A DNA stretch of 47,111 nt, from the NCBI GenBank assembly GCA_905339355.1, contig CAJPFZ010000324.1:1-47111 (forward strand), given 5' to 3'. Below are positions 31,665 through 38,653 of this stretch, in pieces. Numbering within the stretch: the first letter of the stretch is position 1; every line of letters begins with the position of its first letter. The stretch comes from Burkholderiaceae bacterium. Its GTDB lineage: Bacteria; Pseudomonadota; Gammaproteobacteria; Burkholderiales; Burkholderiaceae_C. The notes beneath the pieces are model-generated. The model did no database searches. It was not told the origin of the DNA and saw only the letters and a program-made list of their open reading frames with translations. The position numbers and the translations under genes are program-made.

Positions 31665-32372
31665 ATGAGCGACAAGCATCTCTCCACGCAATTCGATGCC
31701 GAGCTGAGCGGCATTTCCACCCGGGTGCTCGAAATGGGCGGCCTCGCGGAGTCTCAGGTGGCGCAGGCGATCTATGCCCTCGTCAACTTCAGCGGCGAGA
31801 CGGCCACCCAGGTGCTGCTGCAGGAGGAGAACCTCAACGCGATGGAGATGGAGATCGACCGCGACCTGTCGACCATCATCGCGCGCCGGCAGCCGACAGC
31901 GCGCGACCTGCGGCTGCTGATCGCCATCAGCAAGACGATCGCCAACCTCGAGCGTGTGGGCGACGAAGCCGCGCGGGTCGCGCGCACGGTGCAGCGCCTC
32001 ATCAACAGCGGCGTCTCCAGCCGCATGCGGCTGCCGGTGAACGACCTCGTGTTCGAGTCAGAGCTCGCCATCAAGCAGCTGCGCAAGGCGTTGGACGCAT
32101 TCGCCCGACTCGATGTCGAGAAAGCGGTGGACGTGCTCAAGCACGACGATCAGATCGACCAGGAATTCGAAGGGCTGATGCGCAAGCTGATCACCTTCAT
32201 GATGGAAGACCCGCGCACGATCTCGTCGAGCATCGACCTGGTGTTCGTCGCCAAGGCGATCGAGCGGGTGGGCGACCACGCCAAGAACCTCGCCGAAGTC
32301 GTCATCTACATCGTCAAGGGCACCGACGTACGGCACAACCCGGTTTCCGCCATCGAGACGATGGTGCGCTGA
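31665..32372 (+). CDS. phoU: Phosphate signalling protein PhoU
   Basis: This 235-residue protein has two PhoU three-helix repeats, each with the metal-binding E/D-x-x-x-D pattern in an acidic helix (for example NLERVGDEAARVA and AIERVGDHAKNLAE). PhoU links the PstSCAB transporter to PhoR and represses the regulon when phosphate is plentiful. AAAGGA lies eight bases before ATG, 21 bases after pstB. phoB begins 13 bases downstream. Confidence 0.97.
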   Translation: MSDKHLSTQFDAELSGISTRVLEMGGLAESQVAQAIYALVNFSGETATQVLLQEENLNAMEMEIDRDLSTIIARRQPTARDLRLLIAISKTIANLERVGDEAARVARTVQRLINSGVSSRMRLPVNDLVFESELAIKQLRKALDAFARLDVEKAVDVLKHDDQIDQEFEGLMRKLITFMMEDPRTISSSIDLVFVAKAIERVGDHAKNLAEVVIYIVKGTDVRHNPVSAIETMVR

Positions 32373-32385
32373 AGGTGCCACCGCG

Positions 32386-33087
32386 ATGAGCCGAGTCCTG
32401 GTGGTTGAAGACGAGTCGGCGATCGCCGAACTCATCTCTATCAACCTGCGCCACGCCGGCTACGAAGTGACGACCGCTGCCACTGCCGAAGAGGCGCAGG
32501 CCGCGATCGACGCCGTCCTGCCCGAGCTCGTGTTGCTCGACTGGATGCTGCCGGGCCAATCTGGCATAGCTCTGGCGAAGCGCTGGCGCAGCCAGGTGCG
32601 CACGCGCGATCTGCCGGTGATCATGCTGACGGCGCGGGCCGAAGAAGCAGACAAGATCGCCGGCCTCGACGCCGGCGCGGACGACTACCTCGCCAAGCCG
32701 TTCTCGCCAAACGAGCTGCTGGCGCGCATTCGCGCCGTCCTGCGGCGCAAGGCCCCCGAGGCGTTGGACAGCGTGGTCGAAGTCGGCGGCTTGCGGCTCG
32801 ACCCGTCCACGCGTCGCGTGATGCGAGGCGAGACGGAGGTCCGCATCGGGCCGGCCGAGTTCAGACTGCTGCACTTCTTCATGACCCACCCGGAGCGCGT
32901 GCACAGCCGTGCACAGCTGCTCGACCGCGTGTGGGGCGACCATGTGTTCATCGAGGAGCGCACCGTCGACGTGCACGTCAAGCGGCTGCGCGAAGCCCTG
33001 GAGCCGGTGCAGTGCGCGCGCATGATCGAGACGGTGCGCGGTGCCGGCTATCGCCTGACGCACCCGGTGCAGGCGCTGTCGCGCTGA
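32386..33087 (+). CDS. phoB: Phosphate regulon response regulator PhoB
   Basis: This 233-residue OmpR-family regulator has a receiver domain (about 1-120) with VVEDES, the phospho-acceptor D52 in VLLDWMLPG, and AKPFSPNELLARI. The C-terminal winged helix ends in EERTVDVHVKRLREAL and ETVRGAGYRL. When phosphorylated by PhoR it binds PHO boxes such as the one at 27779-27796. It lies inside the pst operon, as is common in betaproteobacteria, so it would be under its own positive control. Confidence 0.97.
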   Translation: MSRVLVVEDESAIAELISINLRHAGYEVTTAATAEEAQAAIDAVLPELVLLDWMLPGQSGIALAKRWRSQVRTRDLPVIMLTARAEEADKIAGLDAGADDYLAKPFSPNELLARIRAVLRRKAPEALDSVVEVGGLRLDPSTRRVMRGETEVRIGPAEFRLLHFFMTHPERVHSRAQLLDRVWGDHVFIEERTVDVHVKRLREALEPVQCARMIETVRGAGYRLTHPVQALSR

Positions 33088-33102
33088 CGGTGCCAAGACG
33101 TC

Positions 33103-34461
33103 ATGGGCTGGCTCGTTCCTCGCCTCGTTGTGGCCGTGCTGGTGGTGGTGGCGGGAGCCCTCGTCGGCATGCTGGTGGGCAGCGCATGGCAGCTGCCCGC
33201 CTTCGGTGCGCTGCTCGGCGCTGCGGGCGCCACACTTCTGCGCGCGCTGTCCGAGGGATGGCGCGCCCATCGCTTCATGAAGTGGCTGCGGGCCCAGCAC
33301 GAGGGGCCGGCGCCGCGCGACGCGGGCTTCTGGGGTGAGGTCGGCTACCGCGTCGAACGCTCGGTGCGCCTGCTCGAGCGAGGGGTCACGACCGAAAAGG
33401 CGCGGCTCGAGCAGTTCCTTTCGGCGATCGAAGCATCACCCAACGGCGTGCTGCTGCTCGACGGCAACGACCAGATCGAATGGTGCAACTCGGTGGCGGC
33501 AGACCACTTCGGGCTCGACCCGCTGCGCGACCGCCGCCAGCGCATCACGAATCTCGTGCGCGCGCCCGCCTTCGTTGCCTATTTGCAGGAGGGCGTCTTC
33601 GACGAGCCCATCACCTTCGGCGGGCCGGGTTCGCGCGGAACCGTGTCGGTGCTCGTTCGACCCTATGGCGACGGCCAGAAACTCGTCCTGTCGCAGGACA
33701 TCACCGAGCGCGAGCGCAACGACGCGATGCGCCGCGACTTCGTCGCCAACGTCTCGCACGAGATCCGCACGCCGCTGACGGTGTTGTCGGGCTTCATCGA
33801 AACCATGGGCAAGCTGGCGCTGACGGATGTCGAACGGCGGCGGGTGATCGAGCTGATGTCGCAGCAGGCGAGCCGCATGCAGACACTCGTCGGCGACCTG
33901 CTGATCCTGGCGCAGCTCGAAGGCAGCCCCAGGCCACCGGCCGACCGCTGGGTGCCGGTGGAGAAGCTCTTCGCGCAGATCCAGGCCGATGCCGAGGCGC
34001 TCTCCGCCGGTCGCCACAGTCTGAGCTTCGCCGGCGCCGGCACGGCGCAGATCGCCGGCGCCGAGACCGAGCTGTCGAGCGCCGTCGGCAACCTCGTGAC
34101 CAACGCCATCCGCTACACACCGGCCGGCGGCCAAGTGCAGGTTTCATGGTCGGTGCGGCACGACGGCAGCGGCGAGATCGAGGTTCGAGACACCGGCATC
34201 GGTATTGCGCGCGAGCACGTTCCGCGTCTGACCGAGCGCTTCTACCGCGTCGACGGCAGCCGCTCCCGCGACACTGGCGGAACGGGGCTCGGCCTGTCCA
34301 TCGTCAAGCATGTCGCGCAGCGACATGGTGGGGAACTCGATGTCGACAGCGAGCCGGGGAAGGGGTCGCGATTCACGCTCACATTTCCAGCTGCCCGCGT
34401 GCGCAGCCTCGAGCCTTCGCTCGGTGGCGGACAGCCGCTGGATCGGGTCGTCAGCGGCTAG
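33103..34461 (+). CDS. phoR: Phosphate regulon sensor histidine kinase PhoR
   Basis: This 452-residue kinase has two close N-terminal membrane helices (about 3-25 and 28-48) with almost no periplasmic part, as in PhoR. A PAS domain follows (about 105-200). The HisKA domain has FVANVSHEIRTPLTVLSGF with the phospho-acceptor H219. The HATPase domain shows VTNAIRYTPAGG, the EVRDTGIGIA G1 box and RDTGGTGLGLSIVKHV. It phosphorylates PhoB under phosphate limitation. It begins 15 bases after phoB. Its last 11 bases overlap the end of the convergent membrane-protein gene. Polyphosphate genes (ppk/ppx), which follow phoR in many relatives, are not here. Confidence 0.96.
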   Translation: MGWLVPRLVVAVLVVVAGALVGMLVGSAWQLPAFGALLGAAGATLLRALSEGWRAHRFMKWLRAQHEGPAPRDAGFWGEVGYRVERSVRLLERGVTTEKARLEQFLSAIEASPNGVLLLDGNDQIEWCNSVAADHFGLDPLRDRRQRITNLVRAPAFVAYLQEGVFDEPITFGGPGSRGTVSVLVRPYGDGQKLVLSQDITERERNDAMRRDFVANVSHEIRTPLTVLSGFIETMGKLALTDVERRRVIELMSQQASRMQTLVGDLLILAQLEGSPRPPADRWVPVEKLFAQIQADAEALSAGRHSLSFAGAGTAQIAGAETELSSAVGNLVTNAIRYTPAGGQVQVSWSVRHDGSGEIEVRDTGIGIAREHVPRLTERFYRVDGSRSRDTGGTGLGLSIVKHVAQRHGGELDVDSEPGKGSRFTLTFPAARVRSLEPSLGGGQPLDRVVSG

Positions 34462-36133
34462 TGGACCGTTCGAGGGGCGGCTTGCGGCGATAGATGGCCG
34501 TCACTTCGTCGGAATCGCTGGGCCGCCGCTCGCGTGCGACGAGCGTCCATCCGGCGATCGGCGGTTTCGGCCGCCGCCGCGACTCCAGCTGAAGCCTGAA
34601 CTCGCAGCGGCTCGCCTCGGCGTCACCGACGGCATCGACCTCGTAGCCACCCATGTGTTCCAACGCGACGACCTGCCCGCGCGGCAGCGCCTGAGCCGAG
34701 ATGCATGCGTTGCGCGGCACATGCTGCGCGATGCGATCGATCAGCGGCCGGTAGCTGCGCGCGTAGTCGAGCAGCGGCAGCCACAAGGTCATCAGCAGCA
34801 GCCAGCACAGGGCCACGCCGCTGGCCGGCAGCACCAGGCTCTTCCACAGCGGATGGCGGTTGCGCCCGGTGCGCCACTTGACGAGCCACATCCAGCCCAG
34901 CGTTCCCAGCACGGCGAAGACGAGAGCGACCAGCGAGAAGCTGGAGGTGAAGCCCACGACGCGCCGGGCCACGTTGGCTGCCGGCTGCGCCGGCACACCG
35001 GTCTGCATCGCAACGTACACGACCCAGATCGTGAGCGCGCAGATGCTGAAGAAGAACACCGAGAACCAGTCGATGGCGGCAGCCGTGCTTCGCTGCAGGG
35101 TCGGCAGGGCGAATGACGCGAGTACCGCGAGCGGCGGCAGTGCCAGCATCAGCGCGCGGTCCGAGCCGCCCATGGCGACGCAGGCCACCAGGCTGACCAG
35201 CGCGCAGCCGAGCGGCACGGCGATGTGCCGGTTCAGCAGCTGGCGGCGCCAGCGCCAGAGAGTCCAGCTGGCGAGCGGCCAGGCAGGCCAGGTGAACCAC
35301 GCCAGCAGCTTGAGCGTGCCGACGACCTGCGAGGCAGACACGTCGGCATTCAGCCGCCATCCCCACGCGCCCAGCAGCCAGGCGACCATGGCGCCGAGCA
35401 GCGTGCTTGTCGCGACCCACGGCACGAAGCGGCGGGCCGGAGCGTGGCCGGAGTAGTGACACAAGATCATGCCGACGATGCCGAGCGCCGTGCCGACCGC
35501 GGGCGCCCCGCTGGCTGCCAGTGCGGGCAGGGCGACGAGCACGGCGGCCTTCGGCGGCCAACCCCGGAACGGGGTCGCCGACAAGGCATAGAGGTACAGC
35601 GACACACTCGCCAGCTGCGCCAACTCGGGCGTCGTCTCGTGACCAAGCAGCAGAAGGCCCAGCGTGGCGATCAGCGCCAGCAGGGCGCCGTCGGCGATCG
35701 CCCGCGCGTAGTCGACGGGGTTGGCCTCGCCGCCGAAGGCGAAGGGCAGCGGTTGCGCCGCGTCGGTGCGCGCCAGGTGATATGTGCTGTACCACGTGAG
35801 CACCAGCACCAGCACGAGCAGCAGCGCAAACGGAAGGCGCGCCGCGAGCGGGGAGCCGAGCCACGGACCCAGCACCTTGACGAAAACGGCGCCCAGCCAG
35901 TAGGGCAGAAGGGCGGCATCCGCAGGAACCCCACCGACGGCCGGCGCCAGCCAGGACGATCGTCCCTCGGCGACATTGACCATGTAGCCGTAGGCCGTGA
36001 TGTCGGCATTCTTCCACGGGTCACGGCCGAACATGCCCGGGATCACATAGGCGGCGCAGAACAGCAGCAGCGCGAGACGGGGCAGCCGCTGGGCGGCGCG
36101 TTGCGTGACGAGGGCGGGGTTGGGTGAGTTCAA
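34451..36133 (-). CDS. ArnT/PMT-like multi-pass membrane glycosyltransferase
   Basis: This 560-residue protein has roughly a dozen membrane helices and a C-terminal soluble part of about 100 residues. The first loop has the pattern GMFGRDPWKNADITAYGYM, resembling the acidic periplasmic loop of ArnT/PMT-type (GT-C fold) transferases that use polyprenyl-phosphate sugar donors. The rest is poorly conserved in motif, so donor and acceptor are unknown; lipid A or protein glycosylation are possible. No other sugar-transfer genes are nearby. It overlaps the end of convergent phoR by 11 bases. The 168 bases between it and L31 contain only the L31 terminator. Confidence 0.72.
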   Translation of the reverse strand: MNSPNPALVTQRAAQRLPRLALLLFCAAYVIPGMFGRDPWKNADITAYGYMVNVAEGRSSWLAPAVGGVPADAALLPYWLGAVFVKVLGPWLGSPLAARLPFALLLVLVLVLTWYSTYHLARTDAAQPLPFAFGGEANPVDYARAIADGALLALIATLGLLLLGHETTPELAQLASVSLYLYALSATPFRGWPPKAAVLVALPALAASGAPAVGTALGIVGMILCHYSGHAPARRFVPWVATSTLLGAMVAWLLGAWGWRLNADVSASQVVGTLKLLAWFTWPAWPLASWTLWRWRRQLLNRHIAVPLGCALVSLVACVAMGGSDRALMLALPPLAVLASFALPTLQRSTAAAIDWFSVFFFSICALTIWVVYVAMQTGVPAQPAANVARRVVGFTSSFSLVALVFAVLGTLGWMWLVKWRTGRNRHPLWKSLVLPASGVALCWLLLMTLWLPLLDYARSYRPLIDRIAQHVPRNACISAQALPRGQVVALEHMGGYEVDAVGDAEASRCEFRLQLESRRRPKPPIAGWTLVARERRPSDSDEVTAIYRRKPPLERSTSR

Positions 36134-36259
36134 GGTGCGGATGGGCTGTCAGCGCCGATGATGCAGCAAAGCGGCGCACATCGATTCAGCATCCCAGTCG
36201 CGACGCTCCTGCCCCGAATGGGCGCTGCTCGGTCTGGGGGGTCCGGCACCGAGCATGAA

Positions 36260-36281
36260 AAAGGCAGCCGAGGCTGCCTTT
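36260..36281 (-). terminator. Intrinsic terminator of rpmE2
   Basis: AAAGGCAGC (36260-36268) pairs with GCTGCCTTT (36273-36281) around a four-base loop. On the minus strand the stem is followed by a run of T (complement of the A run 36258-36262). It lies 20 bases beyond the L31 stop codon. Confidence 0.85.
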
Positions 36282-36301
36282 CGTGACGACGCGATTTGCG
36301 C

Positions 36302-36562
36302 TTACTTCTTCAGGCCGACGCGCGCGAACTTGTTGCGGAACTTCTCGACGCGGCCGCCCAGGGAGTCGACGCTCTTTTGCGTGCCGGTGTAGAACGGGTG
36401 CGATTCGCTGGTGGTTTCAAGCTTGATCAACGGGAGCTCGCGGCCGTCGTCCATCTTGACCGTTTCGCGGGTCTGGGCGCACGAGCGGGTGACGAACTTG
36501 AAGCCGTTGGACAGGTCGACGAAGCAGACGTCGCGGTAGGCGGGGTGAATGCCTTCTTTCAT
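36302..36562 (-). CDS. rpmE2: 50S ribosomal protein L31, type B
   Basis: This 86-residue protein is the zinc-independent form of L31. It starts [16 protein letters not shown] and has the type-B stretch [22 protein letters not shown]. It lacks the CxxC zinc-binding cysteines of type A; only two separate Cys are present. L31 bridges the 50S and 30S subunits. In many bacteria type B replaces the zinc form under zinc starvation, but in Burkholderiales it can be the only or main L31, and no Zur site is evident here. ATG 36562 fits the family start; the longer frame adds 22 unsupported residues. Confidence 0.95.
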   Translation of the reverse strand: MKEGIHPAYRDVCFVDLSNGFKFVTRSCAQTRETVKMDDGRELPLIKLETTSESHPFYTGTQKSVDSLGGRVEKFRNKFARVGLKK

Positions 36563-36651
36563 GGGAAATCCTCTGCGCTGGTGTTGTGGGAGCCACGCCG
36601 CGAAGTTCTGTGTGTTCGCTGGGCGCACTTTCCGGGTGCGGGAAACCGCGG

Positions 36652-36657
36652 ATTATA
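36652..36657 (-). promoter_or_regulatory. -10 box of rpmE2 just after rho
   Basis: On the minus strand a perfect TATAAT lies 12 bases beyond the rho stop codon, giving an rpmE2 leader of about 80 bases. A TTGACG overlapping the rho stop (36673-36668) is only ten bases away and cannot be its -35. Confidence 0.55.
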
Positions 36658-36669
36658 GCCAGAAGGCCG

Positions 36670-37932
36670 TCAACCGCCGCGCCGCATCATGTCGAAGAAG
36701 TCCAGGTTGTTCTTCGTCGACTTCATCTTGTCGAGGATGAACTCCATCGCCTCGATCTCGTCCATCGGATACAGCAGCTTGCGCAGGATCCAGGTCTTTT
36801 GCAGGATTTCCGGCTTCAGCAGCAGCTCTTCACGGCGGGTGCCCGACTTGTTCAGCAGGATCGACGGGTAGACGCGCTTCTCCGACATGCGGCGATCCAG
36901 GTGGATCTCGCAGTTGCCGGTGCCCTTGAATTCTTCGTAGATCACCTCGTCCATGCGGCTGCCGGTGTCCACGAGTGCCGTGCCGATGATCGTGAGCGAG
37001 CCGCCTTCTTCGATGTTGCGCGCGGCGCCGAAGAATCGCTTGGGACGCTGCAGGGCGTTGGCGTCGACGCCGCCGGTCAGCACCTTGCCCGACGATGGCA
37101 GCACGTTGTTGTAGGCACGCGCCAGGCGGGTGATCGAGTCGAGCAGGATCACCACGTCCTTCTTCAGCTCGACCAGGCGCTTGGCGCGCTCGATCACCAT
37201 TTCGGCCACCTGCACATGGCGGGCGGCCGGCTCGTCGAAGGTCGAGCTGATCACTTCGCCGCGCACCGTGCGCTGCATTTCGGTCACTTCTTCCGGGCGC
37301 TCATCGACGAGCAGCACGATCAGGTAGACCTCGGGATAGTTGGCGACGATCGCGTGCGCCAGGTGCTGCATCATCACCGTCTTGCCGCTCTTGGGCGCGG
37401 AGACGAGCAGGGCGCGCTGGCCTTTGCCGATCGGCGCGATCAGGTCGATGATGCGGCTGGTGATGTTCTCGTCGGACTTGACTTCGCGCTCGAGCTTGAA
37501 CTGCTCCTTGGGGAACAGCGGCGTCAAGTTCTCGAACATGATCTTGTGCTTGCTCTCCTCGGGCGTCAGGCCATTGACCTTGTCGACCTTCACAAGGGCG
37601 AAGTAGCGCTCTCCGTCCTTGGGCACCCGCACTTCGCCTTCGACGGCGTCGCCGGTGTGCAGATTGAAGCGGCGGATCTGGCTCGGGCTCAGGTAGATGT
37701 CGTCGGTGGACGCCATGTAGCTCGCATCGGGCGAGCGAAGGAAGCCGAAGCCGTCGGGCAGCACCTCCAGCACACCGTCGCCGAACACCTGCTCGCCGCC
37801 CTTGGCGCGCTTCTTCATGATCGCGAACATCAGCTCCTGCTTGCGCAAGCGGGCGACGTTCTCGATCTCCAGCGCCTCGCCCATCTTGATGAGTTCGGAA
37901 ACGTGGAGGGCTTTCAGTTCTGACAGATGCAT
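36670..37932 (-). CDS. rho: Transcription termination factor Rho
   Basis: This 420-residue hexameric RNA helicase matches E. coli Rho in length. It begins [19 protein letters not shown]. The cold-shock-like RNA-binding domain (about 50-120) includes [19 protein letters not shown] and [12 protein letters not shown]. The ATPase domain has Walker A SAPKSGKT (about 180), Walker B and the Q/R loops; the segment [20 protein letters not shown] is highly conserved. It ends with [14 protein letters not shown]. Rho ends untranslated transcripts and limits its own synthesis by attenuation in enterobacteria. The ATG at 37932 follows a 270-base leader driven by a promoter within the end of trxA. Confidence 0.97.
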   Translation of the reverse strand: MHLSELKALHVSELIKMGEALEIENVARLRKQELMFAIMKKRAKGGEQVFGDGVLEVLPDGFGFLRSPDASYMASTDDIYLSPSQIRRFNLHTGDAVEGEVRVPKDGERYFALVKVDKVNGLTPEESKHKIMFENLTPLFPKEQFKLEREVKSDENITSRIIDLIAPIGKGQRALLVSAPKSGKTVMMQHLAHAIVANYPEVYLIVLLVDERPEEVTEMQRTVRGEVISSTFDEPAARHVQVAEMVIERAKRLVELKKDVVILLDSITRLARAYNNVLPSSGKVLTGGVDANALQRPKRFFGAARNIEEGGSLTIIGTALVDTGSRMDEVIYEEFKGTGNCEIHLDRRMSEKRVYPSILLNKSGTRREELLLKPEILQKTWILRKLLYPMDEIEAMEFILDKMKSTKNNLDFFDMMRRGG

Positions 37933-38205
37933 GGGCGAGTACCCTGGGGTGGATGTCGACCTGCCTGCCAGGGCGGTCGACCGAGCTTATCGGCCTCGTG
38001 TCCGTTTCGTCGCAACGGTCGCCGGGACAGCTGGTGCGCGTGGCGTCGCGAAGAGAAAGAGGGATGGTCGGAGTAGGAGGCCGAATCCACGCGCCTTGGA
38101 TGCTGCGAAGCCGCTGACGGCTTCCGGGCGTGGTGGCTGTTAAATCTTCAGGCTTCGGGAGGGGCCTGCCTTGTGGGCTGGGCAGCTTCTCCCGAAGCGA
38201 TTGGA
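37933..38205 (-). promoter_or_regulatory. Long rho leader with stem-loop and C-rich, rut-like stretch
   Basis: Read on the minus strand, the leader begins with a perfect ten-base inverted repeat: GCTTCGGGAG (complement of 38189-38198) and CTCCCGAAGC (complement of 38152-38161). A smaller internal pairing lies within it. Further on (38080 down to 38049) is a pyrimidine-rich, C-over-G stretch with CCTCC, CATCCCTC and TTTCTCTTC, the kind of unstructured RNA that Rho binds. I see no convincing leader peptide. The layout suggests feedback attenuation by Rho, as known for E. coli rho, but that is inferred. Confidence 0.5.
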
Positions 38206-38208
38206 CGA

Positions 38209-38239
38209 ATTATAGATTACCGTCGAGGAAAGCCGTCAA
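38209..38239 (-). promoter_or_regulatory. rho promoter embedded in the 3' end of trxA
   Basis: On the minus strand TTGACG (38239-38234) and a perfect TATAAT (38214-38209) are separated by 19 bases. The -10 box overlaps the trxA stop codon (38212-38210), so the promoter shares DNA with the last codons of trxA. The expected start is near 38202. Confidence 0.65.
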
Positions 38240-38539
38240 CTGCGCCTTCGAAAGCGCACCGACCTTGGTGGCCGCGAGCTGGCCATTCTTGAACAGCATC
38301 AGGGTCGGGATGCCGCGAATGCCGAACTTCGCGGGCACGTCGCGGTTCTCATCGACATTCATCTTGGCGATCTGCAGGCGGCCGTCGTAGTCCTTGGAGA
38401 CCTCGTCGAGAATGGGCGCGATCATCTTGCACGGACCGCACCACTCCGCCCAGTAGTCGACCAGGACGGGCTTGTCGGACTTGAGAACGTCGCTTTCGAA
38501 AGACGCGTCGGAAGTGTGCTTGATCAGGTCACTGCTCAT
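38210..38539 (-). CDS. trxA: Thioredoxin 1
   Basis: This 109-residue protein has the size and fold pattern of thioredoxin. The redox site is WCGPCK, with C34 and C37, in [15 protein letters not shown]. The buried aspartate (D28) and the cis-proline in [12 protein letters not shown] are in place. It reduces disulfides in cytoplasmic proteins such as ribonucleotide reductase, using thioredoxin reductase. ATG 38539 has AAGGA seven bases upstream. The same frame is open far upstream to 41260, but that part is antisense to the addB-like gene and is not real. trxA-rho order is conserved among proteobacteria. Confidence 0.97.
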   Translation of the reverse strand: MSSDLIKHTSDASFESDVLKSDKPVLVDYWAEWCGPCKMIAPILDEVSKDYDGRLQIAKMNVDENRDVPAKFGIRGIPTLMLFKNGQLAATKVGALSKAQLTAFLDGNL

Positions 38540-38582
38540 GGGCTGTTCCTTGGGAGCTTGCGCCGCTTTCAGGTGGCGGCAG

Positions 38583-38609
38583 GGCACAATGATTCTGACA
38601 CATTGTGCC
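38583..38609. repeat. Perfect inverted repeat between trxA and the addB-like gene
   Basis: GGCACAATG (38583-38591) and CATTGTGCC (38601-38609) are exact inverted repeats with a nine-base spacer. They lie in the 114-base divergent region, 44 bases from the trxA start and 45 bases from the addB-like start. Each arm contains a CACAAT, which could serve as a -10 in opposite directions. It has no T run, so a regulator-binding site is more likely than a terminator. Confidence 0.5.
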
Positions 38610-38653
38610 TTTCCCCCGTTCCGGTTGCGGGCCCGCGGCGCCTCATCTTTCCT

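Noticed and set aside
36586-37923. A 445-codon plus-strand open frame opposite rho
   Set aside because: It is antisense to the strongly conserved Rho protein and lacks domain features.
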